NCBI RefSeq assembly: GCF_000378105.1 | Contig: NZ_KB899250.1 | Span: 155,374-219,373 of the forward strand | Direction: 5' to 3' | DNA: 64,000 nucleotides | Source of the DNA: Rubritalea marina DSM 17716 | Lineage (GTDB): Bacteria; Verrucomicrobiota; Verrucomicrobiia; Verrucomicrobiales; Akkermansiaceae | In this document: piece after piece, positions 26,724 to 35,838 of the stretch | Numbering within the stretch: position 1 is the stretch's first letter | How the letters are laid out: each line of letters starts with the position of its first letter | Program-made: the position numbers and the translations under genes | Notes under the pieces: generated by a model | The model's database searches: none | Seen by the model: the letters and a program-made list of their open reading frames with translations, nothing else | What the model was told of the DNA's origin: nothing

Positions 26724-28496
26724 ATGTCCCTGATTCCCGCTCACAAAGAAGTCACACTTCAGGGCACCGCAGTCTCTCCAGGCCTAGCCTTCGGACCCGC
26801 ACACATCATCTCTCGTGGCCTACAAGCCCCAGAGACCTACGACATTCCAGAATCTTCCGTAGAATCTGAGGTGGCTCGCTTCCGCAGCGCCCTAGAGACC
26901 ACAAAAAAGCAAATCACAGGGCTGCAACAACACATCGCGGGAATCACAGACGACTCCGAGTCACAGATCTTCGACGCCCACATCATGCTGCTCGACGATC
27001 GATCCATGATCAGCAAGGTCGAGAACGAAATCAAAGGCCGACTCCTCAACGCTGAATTCTGCTTTTTTGCGGTCATCCAAAATTACTCCGAGGCCATGCG
27101 CCGCCTCAACGACGCCTACCTCTCCGAGCGCGCCGCTGACATCGACGACATCGCCCAACGCGTGCTCCACAACTTCTCTCATGCTTCCAGCCTTGAGCTC
27201 CAGGAAACGAGACCCGAGCACCACCACATCGTGATCGCCCACGATCTCGCGCCCTCCGACACCGCCACCATGGACCCAGACCAGTCGGTTGGATTCGTCA
27301 CCGAGATCGGCAGCATCAACTCCCACACCGCCATCTTGGCAAGATCTCTAGGCATCCCAGCCATCGTCGGCCTGCCCGACTTGATCATTGAGATCCAAGA
27401 AGCGAGCGACCTCATCCTCAACGGCTACACCGGCGAGCTCATCATCAACCCCACAGTAGACACGCAGCGCAGGTACCGCGCCATTGCTGAGGAAAAAGCC
27501 GCCACCGAAGAGGAACTCAACAAACTCCGCGATGAGCAAACCACCACACTTGATGGTCGCCCACTCATCCTCTCCGCCAATGCCGAGTTCAAGCATGAGT
27601 TCCCACATATCCTCGAATCTGGCGCCGAGGGCATCGGCCTCTTCCGCACCGAATTCTTCCTCCTCGGAGACGGAGAAATCCCAACCGAAGAAGCCCAATA
27701 CCAACTCTATGCAGAAGCGGCTAAAATCACCAAGCCGCACCGCGCCATCATCCGCACTCTTGACGCTGGCGGCGACAAACTCCCACTAGAACCACTCGCC
27801 GAACCAGAACCAAACCCATTCCTCGGCTGGCGTGGCATCCGCGTCTCACTCAGCCGCGTTGACATGTTCAAAGAACAACTACGCGCCATTCTCCGAGCCA
27901 GCGTGCACGGAAAAGTCGGCGTCATGTTCCCCCTAGTCTCCGCGATCAGCGAACTCGAAGAAGCCATCGCCATCTTCAAAGAATGCATGAACGAACTCGA
28001 CCAAAAAGGCATCGCATACGATCCTAACATCGAGCTCGGCGTGATGATCGAAGTCCCATCGGCCGCCATAATGGCCCATGAGATCGCCCAAGAAGTCGAC
28101 TTCCTTTCCATCGGCACCAACGACCTCATCCAATACACTGTCGCCGTCGACCGCGTGAACCCTCACGTTTCTGGGCTCTACAAACCAAGCAACCCAGCAG
28201 TCATCCGCCTCATCAAGATGACCATCGATGCCTCCAACAACAACGATAGCTGGACCAGCATCTGCGGCGAAATGGCCTCAGACCTCCGCCTCATCCCACT
28301 GCTCGTCGGACTCGGGGTCGACAAGCTCTCCGTCGGAGCCCACCAACTCCCACGGATCAAAAAAGCCATCTGCAGCCTCAAATACTCTGAGTGCCAAGAA
28401 CTTGCCGAAGCAGCACTCAAACTCAAGCGTGGCGACGACATCCTAGAGATCAGCCTCAAGCTAGCAAAAGCCAGCTACCCCGACTTGCTCGATTAA
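26724..28496 (+). CDS. ptsI: PTS enzyme I (phosphoenolpyruvate-protein phosphotransferase)
   Basis: Transfers phosphate from phosphoenolpyruvate to HPr. The 590 residues give the normal length. The HPr-binding helical domain is N-terminal, the phosphohistidine loop is GSINSHTAILARSLGIPAIVG near residue 195, and the PEP-binding barrel contains EGIGLFRTEFFLL, GWRGIRVSL, EVDFLSIGTNDLIQY and the catalytic cysteine in ICGEMASD. There is no N-terminal GAF domain, so it is the carbohydrate-type rather than PtsP. Confidence 0.97.
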   Translation: MSLIPAHKEVTLQGTAVSPGLAFGPAHIISRGLQAPETYDIPESSVESEVARFRSALETTKKQITGLQQHIAGITDDSESQIFDAHIMLLDDRSMISKVENEIKGRLLNAEFCFFAVIQNYSEAMRRLNDAYLSERAADIDDIAQRVLHNFSHASSLELQETRPEHHHIVIAHDLAPSDTATMDPDQSVGFVTEIGSINSHTAILARSLGIPAIVGLPDLIIEIQEASDLILNGYTGELIINPTVDTQRRYRAIAEEKAATEEELNKLRDEQTTTLDGRPLILSANAEFKHEFPHILESGAEGIGLFRTEFFLLGDGEIPTEEAQYQLYAEAAKITKPHRAIIRTLDAGGDKLPLEPLAEPEPNPFLGWRGIRVSLSRVDMFKEQLRAILRASVHGKVGVMFPLVSAISELEEAIAIFKECMNELDQKGIAYDPNIELGVMIEVPSAAIMAHEIAQEVDFLSIGTNDLIQYTVAVDRVNPHVSGLYKPSNPAVIRLIKMTIDASNNNDSWTSICGEMASDLRLIPLLVGLGVDKLSVGAHQLPRIKKAICSLKYSECQELAEAALKLKRGDDILEISLKLAKASYPDLLD

Positions 28497-28658
28497 GCAT
28501 CAGCTGCCGCCCCACCACAACAGTGGGATCCGCTAGCGCCACCACACACTATCTGGGCCAGATCTCACCAGATCTCGAAACAAATCACAAAACCCGCTTG
28601 ACTCTCCCCATAAAAACCACTACTCACTCGCTCCCGACTCAAAACGAATCATTTTCCC

Positions 28659-29132
28659 ATGGCTACTACAGAAGTTATTCTCCGTACAAAGATCGACAAT
28701 CTCGGCGCCGAAGCCGACGTTGTAAAAGTAAAAGCTGGTTTCGCTCGCAACTTCCTTATCCCACAAGGCAAGGCATACGAAGCTACAGCTCAAAACCTCC
28801 AGCACACTGAAGACCTCAAAAAGGCTCGTGCTGAGCGTGAAGCGGCTGAACTTTCTGAAGCTCAGGACCTCGCGGCTAAAATCAAGAAGGCACAACTCAC
28901 CTTCACTCTCGAACTCGGCCAAAATGGCAAAGCATTCGGCTCCGTTACTTCCATCGACATTCAGAAGAAGCTCGAAGAAGAAGGCATCGTGCTAGACCGC
29001 AAGGCCATCCAACTCGATAGCCCAATCAAAACATCTGGCGCTTCCAAAGTGGAAATCAAGCTCCTCACTGACGTCACTGCCACACTCAACATCACCGTGG
29101 CAGCCCCAGCTGAAGAAGTTGCTGACGCATAA
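28659..29132 (+). CDS. rplI: 50S ribosomal protein L9
   Basis: Binds 23S rRNA through its N-terminal domain. The 157 residues start with TEVILRTKIDNLGAEADVVKVKAGFARNFLIP, the L9 signature, followed by the long central helix and C-terminal domain (NGKAFGSVTSIDIQKKL). Codon use is strongly biased, as expected for a highly expressed gene. It does not sit with rpsF or rpsR here. A perfect terminator follows. Confidence 0.97.
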   Translation: MATTEVILRTKIDNLGAEADVVKVKAGFARNFLIPQGKAYEATAQNLQHTEDLKKARAEREAAELSEAQDLAAKIKKAQLTFTLELGQNGKAFGSVTSIDIQKKLEEEGIVLDRKAIQLDSPIKTSGASKVEIKLLTDVTATLNITVAAPAEEVADA

Positions 29133-29156
29133 TCTGAGTCAATCAATCGATTTATT

Positions 29157-29190
29157 AAAAAAGGCACACCATCACGGTGTGCCTTTTTTT
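29157..29190 (+). terminator. Terminator after rplI
   Basis: GGCACACC-atcac-GGTGTGCC (29163-29183) is preceded by A residues and followed by seven T residues. Confidence 0.92.
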
Positions 29191-29469
29191 GCGCCTAACA
29201 ATACCACACACACTCCGCCACTTCATACAAATCAACTAGTACATATGACCCACGCCAAGAACTCTCTTTCAAGCGATTGAAAATTATTTGTCATCTTTAT
29301 CATGAATCAAATAACTTCTGGAATCCCTTATACTCTCGACAGCCGATGAATCTCCATCACCCTTTCTTAATCGAATATTAACCATTCCATGCTATTTATG
29401 ACTTGCCTCAGATAGCCAAAATTTCCCAGTATACGTCTCAGCAAATTCCTCGCCGTTAAATCCAAACTC
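29191..29469. other. AT-rich intergenic region before the surface-protein pair
   Basis: With the terminator before it, about 340 bases lack a gene. I see no tRNA, conserved RNA or convincing open frame. It probably holds the promoter of the 29470 gene, but no clear -35/-10 pair stands out. Confidence 0.5.
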
Positions 29470-30552
29470 ATGACCATGAAACACACCCTTTCGCTAACAG
29501 GAGGCCTCGCAGCAGCAATGCTTGCGACCAGCACCACACTACCTGCGCAGTCGGTGGCAACCGATCCAGTGGGCTACACCACCGTCACCTGTCTGCCGAA
29601 TTCTGACACCATCGTCTCGGTTCCTTTCCTCAACACCACCGACAGCATCACCTCCGCAGTCAGTGGCTCTGCCACCGAAGATGGCACCACCGCCACCTTC
29701 ACCCTCAACGGTATCACTGGCCTCACCACCGACCAATACGCCACCTACTACTACGTGCGCTTCACGGGCGGTACACTCGACGGCAACTTCTACCAAATCA
29801 CCGCCAATGGCAGTGACAACGTCACCATCGAACTCAACGGCGATGCCGCCACAGACATCTCCGATACCGACACCCTCAAAGTCTACAAGTTCTGGACACT
29901 CGGCACGCTTTTCCCACAAGCGACCCAAGACACGATAGTAGAGAGTGCTAGCAACCGTCTTTCAGCTCGTCGCACCGAGGTTTTAATTCCTGATAACTCT
30001 ACCGAAGGCGTCAACCGCTCAGCGGGCTCCGTTCACTTCCTCAAATCAACAGGCTGGGCAGACGCATCTGACAACGGCGATTCCGACAACAAACTACTGT
30101 GGCCTGATTCGTACATTATTATCAGACACCCAGTTGCAGTTTCGACATCAACCACCTATACAGCCTCAGGCACTGTCGATACAAATTCTCAGATTGTCAT
30201 CCCACTCTCCACTAGAACAACTGGAGCACAAGATAATTACGTTGCCGTTCCACGCCCAGTAGACGTAGCTCTCAACAACCTCAACCTATATGAGAGTGGA
30301 GCATTCGTAGCGAGTACCAGCTCCCGTTTGTCAGGCAGAAGAGACGAACTACACATATTTGACAACACAGCTGGATCCCTCAACAAATCTGCATCTAAAA
30401 TATTCTACCATGACGGCACGAATTGGATTGATAGCTCCGATAAATCCACCGCCGACACTGACACCATTAAAGCTTCAGAAGGCATTATCATTAGAAAATA
30501 TCAAACTCTAGATGGAGCAACTCACTTTTGGAACAACACACCAAGTTACTAA
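29470..30552 (+). CDS. Secreted TIGR02597-like protein
   Basis: Exported protein of 360 residues. A signal peptide (about 1-27, ending LPAQS) is followed by VATDPVGYTTVTCL, the hallmark opening of a family I know as TIGR02597, found in Verrucomicrobiota. The function is unknown, probably cell surface or outer membrane. Two related segments with SNRLSARRTEVLIPDNS (about 155) and SSRLSGRRDELHIFDN (about 280) show an internal duplication. The first part is rich in Thr, Ser and Asp and has much higher GC third positions than the part after about 29935. It is followed after 35 bases by a PEP-CTERM gene. Confidence 0.78.
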   Translation: MTMKHTLSLTGGLAAAMLATSTTLPAQSVATDPVGYTTVTCLPNSDTIVSVPFLNTTDSITSAVSGSATEDGTTATFTLNGITGLTTDQYATYYYVRFTGGTLDGNFYQITANGSDNVTIELNGDAATDISDTDTLKVYKFWTLGTLFPQATQDTIVESASNRLSARRTEVLIPDNSTEGVNRSAGSVHFLKSTGWADASDNGDSDNKLLWPDSYIIIRHPVAVSTSTTYTASGTVDTNSQIVIPLSTRTTGAQDNYVAVPRPVDVALNNLNLYESGAFVASTSSRLSGRRDELHIFDNTAGSLNKSASKIFYHDGTNWIDSSDKSTADTDTIKASEGIIIRKYQTLDGATHFWNNTPSY

Positions 30553-30587
30553 ATCAAACTAACTACAACCCGACTCACTAACTTTAC

Positions 30588-31211
30588 ATGAAGAACCTAC
30601 TAACTGGCGCTATCGCCAGCACGATACTAGCTAGCAGTGCTCAAGCCTCTGTGACATTAGCATTTGAATTTCTAAGCCTACGTGACTCTCTTGGAACTGA
30701 ACTTTCAGACGGCAGCACAGTAGCCATTTTTGCTGACACCAGCGGCAACCTCACTGGGCCATCTGGATCATCATTCTTAGACGAAACCCTCACAATTGGC
30801 AACTCTTACGATGGTGACGAGCTATTAGCCCTCGGAAGCACTACTACTGATGCTGGTGATGCTGGTTACTTCTTCTTAGGATCTGCATCATACGACTCAG
30901 GTAACAACATTAATGCTGGCACATTATTTACTGTTGTATGGTTTGATACTACAAGCACAACTATCTCGTCTGGAACTGACTACGGATTGTACTCAAATAC
31001 CAATTCCGCAGAATCAGAAGCAGGCTTCGCTATGGTTCGCCCTGGTGATGGAGGCTCTGCTAACATTGCGTATTATGACTCAAACTTCGGAGGGTCAGCC
31101 ACAGTAGCTGACTTCACAGCAGACATGACTGTAGCCGCTGTCCCAGAACCATCCAGCACAGCATTGCTTGGTCTTGGTTGCGTGGGCTTCATTCTTCGTC
31201 GTCGTCGCTAG
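30588..31211 (+). CDS. PEP-CTERM sorting-domain protein
   Basis: Surface protein of 207 residues: signal peptide (about 1-20, ending SSAQA), a Ser/Thr/Gly-rich beta-type body, and a C-terminal VPEPSSTALLGLGCVGFILRRRR, which is the PEP-CTERM signal (PEP motif, hydrophobic helix, basic end). Such proteins are cut and attached by exosortase, usually with exopolysaccharide production. No exosortase is in this window. The body is AT-richer than neighbouring genes. A strong terminator follows. Confidence 0.93.
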   Translation: MKNLLTGAIASTILASSAQASVTLAFEFLSLRDSLGTELSDGSTVAIFADTSGNLTGPSGSSFLDETLTIGNSYDGDELLALGSTTTDAGDAGYFFLGSASYDSGNNINAGTLFTVVWFDTTSTTISSGTDYGLYSNTNSAESEAGFAMVRPGDGGSANIAYYDSNFGGSATVADFTADMTVAAVPEPSSTALLGLGCVGFILRRRR

Positions 31212-31250
31212 GAATTCTCCTAGTGGTTTCGACCACCTACACACGAACAT

Positions 31251-31288
31251 CAGCTCCCGCCCTCATGCATGAGGCGGGAGCTTTTTCT
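31251..31288 (+). terminator. Terminator after the PEP-CTERM gene
   Basis: AGCTCCCGC and GCGGGAGCT form a stem around a further palindrome CTCATGCATGAG, followed by TTTTTCTT. Confidence 0.9.
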
Positions 31289-31405
31289 TGTCTGGAAAGG
31301 TGTTCCACAGAGCCTAGGCACTACCGTATGCCCAACACCAAAGATTCTACGACACCCCCAACAATTCCCTTTAACTCCCGTCCCTTTTCATTCAACCTTG
31401 CGCGC

Positions 31406-31933
31406 ATGTTCAGAATTCTTTGCCTCTTCATTCTCAGCGTCACCCTATCCTCAGCCGCTGCCTACCAAAACCTTGAGTTCGGCGACACCAAGGAAGTCGT
31501 GATTGAAAAGCTCAAGAACAATGAGCAACTGAGCTCAAACGTCCCCGTGGAAAACATCGGCAAAGACACCGACCTCAGCGGCATCTTCCAAGTCAACACC
31601 CCACTGAAAGGCAACAACTTCTCCCTCTACTTCAGCTGGAACGATGACAACACACTCAAGAATGTCACGCTGCGCTCGGATGCCGTGTCTGACATCCGCT
31701 ACAAAACCACCGTCAGCTGGACATTCCGCGCAGCGCTCCAGCTGATCAACGAAGTCTATGGTGACCCACTCATGGCCAACCCCATGCCTGAAGCAGCTCA
31801 AGTCGAGCCTGGCAAAGCACTCCACTCACACCTCTGGCCAAAGGACTCAGGCACCGTCCTCATGGGCGTGGCCAACGAAGAAGGGAAATACCAAATCTCA
31901 ATCACCTTCACAGAAAAGGAGATCAGACCCTAG
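31406..31933 (+). CDS. Secreted hypothetical protein
   Basis: I do not recognise this 175-residue protein. ATG at 31406 gives a clear signal peptide (MFRILCLFILSVTLSSAAA), so I prefer it to upstream starts that run through the previous terminator. The mature part begins YQNLEFGDTKEVVIEKLKNN, which resembles the opening of small lipoprotein-like or Bam-related domains with a turn then helix, but no family is clear. It is followed by VTLRSDAV and a tail with ISITFTEKE. Periplasmic location is likely. Confidence 0.75.
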   Translation: MFRILCLFILSVTLSSAAAYQNLEFGDTKEVVIEKLKNNEQLSSNVPVENIGKDTDLSGIFQVNTPLKGNNFSLYFSWNDDNTLKNVTLRSDAVSDIRYKTTVSWTFRAALQLINEVYGDPLMANPMPEAAQVEPGKALHSHLWPKDSGTVLMGVANEEGKYQISITFTEKEIRP

Positions 31934-32071
31934 CCACCACCGGCTGGAACATTGGCCTACGCACGCGCCACACCCACAACCCACACCTCCATCTGGCAGG
32001 TGACATGTCCTCACGTGTCCGCGCACCAACTAAAATGCACCGACCCCCCTCATTCAAAAAAAACCAGCCTC

Positions 32072-33967
32072 GTGATCGATGAACCATTAAAACACTACTT
32101 CGGTCACGACTCCTTCCGCCCCTTGCAGCGCGAGGTCATCGAGTCAGTCCTCCAGGGCACGCCTAGCTTGGCCATTTTCCCCACCGGCGCCGGCAAGTCG
32201 CTCACCTACCAGCTCCCCGCCCAGCTCCTCCCTGGAACCACCCTCGTCATTGCTCCACTCATTTCACTCATTGCCGATCAGGTGGAGAGCTTACGCGCGC
32301 TAGACACCCCCATCCCAGTGGGGCACCTCGACTCCACACTCTCACCACAAGAGCGAGCAGAGACACTCGAACTCCTGCGCCAAGGAGCCTTCAAGATTTT
32401 CTACACCTCGCCTGAGTCACTGGCCAATCCTGCACTCCTGAGCATTCTAAAGCAGCTCCAGATCAGCCTAGCCGTGGTGGACGAAGCGCATTGCATCTCA
32501 TCCTGGGGGCAAAGCTTCCGCCCATCCTACCTCTACCTCCCCAAATTACTCCGCCAGCTCAAGCCACACGCCACGCTCGCGCTCACCGCCACAGCCACGC
32601 GTAAAACCGCCAGCGAGATCAGACGCCACTTCAAGATCAAGCAAAAGGCCCAATTCAACTCGCCGATTCACCGACCCAACCTGAGCTTCACGATTCACCC
32701 GGTGAGCTCCGATCAACGCAATGCCAAATTACTCGATACCCTGCGTGGTCCACACACCCTACCCGCCATCGTCTACGTCACACGCCAGGAGGACACGGAA
32801 CAACTCAGCCACTTCCTCACCGAGCATGGCTTCGAGTCTCGCGCCTTCCACGCCGGCATGAGCAATGGGTCACGCAAGCAGGTCCAAGCCGCCTTCATGG
32901 ACGACCTCGTCGAAGTCATCGTCTGCACCATCGCCTTTGGCATGGGAGTCGACAAAAGCAACATCCGCAGCGTCATCCACTACCACCTCCCCAAATCCCC
33001 CGAAGGATGGATGCAAGAAAGCGGCAGAGCCGGGAGAGACGGTGCACCCAGCCAATGCACTCTACTTGCCTGCGGAGACGACCTCATCACACTTAAAAAC
33101 TTTATTCACGGAGCTGAAATCCCTCCACGCTCACTCACCCAGTTGCTTGAACAACTCTTTTCCCAAGGCAGCGAATGCACCCTGAGCCCACACCAAACAA
33201 GAGTCCAATTCGATATCTCCCCCAGCACCTTTAGCGTCATCATGGCCAAACTTGAGTGCTCAGGAGCGATCCGCTTCACCCGCAGCAGCTGGCGCTACGC
33301 CAGAGCTTGGCCGATTGCTGGCCAACAATTCCAACTCGAGCACCAAGCCAAGAGCATCCAAGTAGCACTCGCCACCCTCATAGAGGCTAGCGACCGAGTG
33401 GACACCCATGCCCTCTGCGAAAAACTCAAACTCTCACACACGCTCCTCTGGAAACACCTTCACGAACTCGCGGACGCCGATGAAATAAAGCTCATCCCCA
33501 GTGGATGGTTTTGGCATTACTCCATCAAAAAGAAACCCCTCAACTTTATCGCCAAATTCACCCAAGAACAAAGCGAATGGATCCAGTCAGAATTTGCCAA
33601 GCTCGACGAAGTCGTGCGTATCGCTACCTCCAGAGCCTGCATCGCACGCAATCTAGCAAAATACTTCAGCCACCACGATGTCCCACCCTGCGGTCATTGC
33701 TCATCCTGCAAAAAAGACAAACGCCCAAAAACACTACCGAGCGCGACACCAGATACGCCCAGCGAAACGGAACTCAGAGAAATCCAAGAACTCCTCAAAG
33801 AAAAAGCGCATCGCATCCATAGCACCGAACAACTCACACGTTTCCTCTGCGGCATCCACAGCAGTCGCAACCGCCAGTACTACCTGCACCACCACAAACA
33901 CTTTGGCCTCCTAGCACGCCTACCCTACACCGAAGTCCACGCCTACGCCAAAGTCGCCATCGGATAA
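32072..33967 (+). CDS. recQ: RecQ-family ATP-dependent DNA helicase
   Basis: Unwinds DNA 3' to 5' in repair. With GTG at 32072 the protein has 631 residues; a longer frame from 31952 adds 40 residues without family likeness. Helicase motifs are complete: FGHDSFRPLQREVI (motif 0), FPTGAGKS, VVDEAHCISSWGQSFRP, LTATATRKT, and QESGRAGRDG. The zinc-binding subdomain has CIARNLAKYF then CGHCSSC. The C-terminal part diverges from E. coli RecQ and ends in a helical domain with no clear HRDC. The aromatic-rich loop reads SSWGQSFRP instead of SQWGHDFRP, which is unusual. Confidence 0.92.
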   Translation: MIDEPLKHYFGHDSFRPLQREVIESVLQGTPSLAIFPTGAGKSLTYQLPAQLLPGTTLVIAPLISLIADQVESLRALDTPIPVGHLDSTLSPQERAETLELLRQGAFKIFYTSPESLANPALLSILKQLQISLAVVDEAHCISSWGQSFRPSYLYLPKLLRQLKPHATLALTATATRKTASEIRRHFKIKQKAQFNSPIHRPNLSFTIHPVSSDQRNAKLLDTLRGPHTLPAIVYVTRQEDTEQLSHFLTEHGFESRAFHAGMSNGSRKQVQAAFMDDLVEVIVCTIAFGMGVDKSNIRSVIHYHLPKSPEGWMQESGRAGRDGAPSQCTLLACGDDLITLKNFIHGAEIPPRSLTQLLEQLFSQGSECTLSPHQTRVQFDISPSTFSVIMAKLECSGAIRFTRSSWRYARAWPIAGQQFQLEHQAKSIQVALATLIEASDRVDTHALCEKLKLSHTLLWKHLHELADADEIKLIPSGWFWHYSIKKKPLNFIAKFTQEQSEWIQSEFAKLDEVVRIATSRACIARNLAKYFSHHDVPPCGHCSSCKKDKRPKTLPSATPDTPSETELREIQELLKEKAHRIHSTEQLTRFLCGIHSSRNRQYYLHHHKHFGLLARLPYTEVHAYAKVAIG

Positions 33968-34398
33968 GCGTCCCGAAGCACACCACCAATGCAGCTAGGG
34001 ACATGAGTCCACCGCAACCACCGAACCCATGGTCAACCCAAGCCCGCCCCCCTAAAAACCTAGGGTTTGAAATAATTTTCAAAAAAAGAAGATGATTTAG
34101 ACAAAGAAATCTCTAGTGGGCGCTTTTTAGATGTAGTTATTCATTAGTGATGAGCTTGTAATATTTAAAATGGCTCAAATCTAATTTCATGTGTAGGTAG
34201 ACTCGCCTCTTGGCCCACAAGCCTCGGGGCGAGTTTTTTATTAGAGAAGAACGACATCAAGCATCGCCCCTCTTGGGAGGATGGTTCCATGCGCCCACTA
34301 CCCAAAAAATAAAGTCCCGAAAAAAACGAAATTTCCAGTTGCAAATTTCCATCGATCCCCCTAGCTTGCGCCTCCAGCAACCAAACCAATTTTTTATT
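33968..34398. other. Intergenic region with a leader-like hairpin
   Basis: About 430 bases without a convincing gene. It is AT-rich from about 34060. The only clear structure is the terminator-like hairpin at 34200-34236. I saw no tRNA or known riboswitch. Confidence 0.5.
34200..34236 (+). terminator. Terminator-like hairpin upstream of the small basic protein gene
   Basis: ACTCGCC (34201-34207) pairs with GGCGAGT (34228-34234) around an internal structure and is followed by TTTTTTATT. It is more than 230 bases after recQ and 160 before the next gene, so it could end a short untranslated RNA or act as an attenuator. Confidence 0.6.
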
Positions 34399-34554
34399 AT
34401 GTCAAAGCACTCCAGTCTCAAAGCAAAAGGTAGCGCACAAGGTAAGCGTTCAGTGATGAAGCGTTTCGAACGCGTTAAGGCACTCCAGGAATCTGGTAAG
34501 TGGCAAGAAGGCCAATCACCAATCGGCCTTCCTAAGACCAAGGTCACTAAGTAA
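34399..34554 (+). CDS. Small basic protein of the Chlamydiae/Verrucomicrobia type
   Basis: Protein of 51 residues rich in Lys, Ser and Gly: it opens MSKHSSLKAKGSAQGKRSV and continues with MKRFERVKALQESGKW. It matches what I know as a small basic protein family (TIGR04137) restricted to Verrucomicrobiota and Chlamydiae; a ribosome- or RNA-associated role is suspected but not shown here. ATG 34399 is the only sensible start. A terminator follows, so it is a single-gene unit. Confidence 0.82.
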   Translation: MSKHSSLKAKGSAQGKRSVMKRFERVKALQESGKWQEGQSPIGLPKTKVTK

Positions 34555-34580
34555 GCCTCCGGCTCTAAGAACTTTACACA

Positions 34581-34614
34581 CCCGCACGGTCAACATGCAC
34601 TGTGCGGGTTTTCT
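34581..34614 (+). terminator. Terminator after the small basic protein gene
   Basis: CCCGCAC and GTGCGGG (34581-34608) form the stem, followed by TTTTCTT. Confidence 0.8.
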
Positions 34615-34683
34615 TGTCGCTAGCCCTATCGGTCTGCTAGTCTGCATTCCTTCCTCATCGACCAGACTTCCCATCACCAATCC

Positions 34684-35532
34684 ATGCACGAAGAACCAAC
34701 ACAGATCGCCATCCGCCTCAACAAATACTTGGCCTCATGTGGCATCGGCTCACGCCGTAAATGCGATGAGTTGATCAAGAAAGGCAACGTCGTAGTGAAT
34801 GGCAAAGTCTGCACGGATCTTGCCACCAGCGTCACCGAGGACGACTTCGTTAAAATCGGCAACACTCGCGTCCTTCCCCGCGACACCAGCACCATCATGC
34901 TCAACAAGCCTAAAGGCCTTGTCTGCACCAAGAGCGATGAACTGGAACGCGAAACAATCTACGAGCTTCTGCCTCCAAACATGCGCCACCTCAATCACGT
35001 GGGCCGCTTGGACCGCGACTCCGAGGGCCTGCTCATCATGACCAATGATGGCAATCTCGCGCAAGAACTCTCCCACCCTGGTAAGAAGGTAGAAAAAGAA
35101 TACCTCGTCACCGTCAATCAAGCCTTCAGCAATGATGTGCTCGACCAATTTCTCAATGGCATCTGGACTGGCGAAGCCAAAGCATATGCCAAGGCTGTCA
35201 AACGCCTTTCCCCCCGCCGCTTTCTCATCGTACTCGAGACTGGCCTCAAGCGCCAAATCCGCCTCATGTGCAAAGCCGCTCACCTCAATGTTGTCAAACT
35301 CGTACGCATCCGCGTCGGCCACCTCACTCTAGGCGGCTTGGATGCAGGTCGCTTTTCAGAGCTCCAATACGATGACCTCGAGCTCATGATGCGCAACCCA
35401 AAGCTCGATCGCTCATACAAAACAAAGCACTCGATTCAGAAAACACGTGGCAGCGCGGCAAAGAAGAAAACCGCCAAATCACGCCCAAAATCCACGCAGC
35501 GCTCACAAAAATCCTACAAACGCAAACGCTAA
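34684..35532 (+). CDS. RsuA/RluB-family rRNA pseudouridine synthase
   Basis: Converts a uridine in ribosomal RNA to pseudouridine. The 282 residues contain an N-terminal S4 RNA-binding domain (RLNKYLASCGIGSRRKCDELI), then LNKPKGLVCTKSD and the catalytic loop GRLDRDSEGLLIMTNDG with the nucleophilic aspartate. The last 45 residues are very basic (Lys, Arg, Ser), like the tails of RluB and RluF. Whether it acts on 16S or 23S RNA cannot be told. Confidence 0.93.
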   Translation: MHEEPTQIAIRLNKYLASCGIGSRRKCDELIKKGNVVVNGKVCTDLATSVTEDDFVKIGNTRVLPRDTSTIMLNKPKGLVCTKSDELERETIYELLPPNMRHLNHVGRLDRDSEGLLIMTNDGNLAQELSHPGKKVEKEYLVTVNQAFSNDVLDQFLNGIWTGEAKAYAKAVKRLSPRRFLIVLETGLKRQIRLMCKAAHLNVVKLVRIRVGHLTLGGLDAGRFSELQYDDLELMMRNPKLDRSYKTKHSIQKTRGSAAKKKTAKSRPKSTQRSQKSYKRKR

Positions 35533-35560
35533 ACGCCTGCAACTCATTACCAATCACATG

Positions 35561-35593
35561 AAAAAGACCCGCCAGCTTGGTGGGTCTTTTTTT
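35561..35593 (+). terminator. Terminator after the pseudouridine synthase gene
   Basis: AAAAAGACCCGCC-agctt-GGTGGGTC is followed by seven T residues. Confidence 0.92.
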
Positions 35594-35838
35594 GTCCTAG
35601 CGATTAGATCATCGTGTTAGTCGAGTTTCTAGAAAAAAGGGCCATTTTCGACAAATTCTAACACACATTTAAACTGCAAATTTAAAGAACCGATGCACCA
35701 CCACACAATCAGATGACTGCATTTGATTGAAATTTGAAAATTCGTGTAAAAAACATCGGTTTCTTGGTTGTCAGGAGCAGATTCAGGCTGGTAACGTGCC
35801 CCGCAGCTGTCCATACCCACCCTATTTCATTTGAACAT
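35594..35838. other. Upstream region of acs
   Basis: With the preceding terminator this makes about 306 bases without a gene. It is AT-rich in the first part and GC-richer near 35770-35820. TGTTAG near 35615 and CTAACA near 35657 could pair over a distance. I saw no known riboswitch and no clear promoter. Confidence 0.45.

Noticed and set aside
29522..29938. Overlapping open frames on both strands within the TIGR02597-like gene
   Set aside because: They arise from GC-rich, low-complexity Thr/Ser/Asp codons and have no start signals or family likeness.
31178..31405. N-terminal extension of the secreted protein
   Set aside because: It runs through a strong terminator; ATG 31406 starts a clear signal peptide.
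35614..35664. Possible long-range hairpin upstream of acs
   Set aside because: Pairing is limited to short blocks with a large loop and no T-run; chance is likely.
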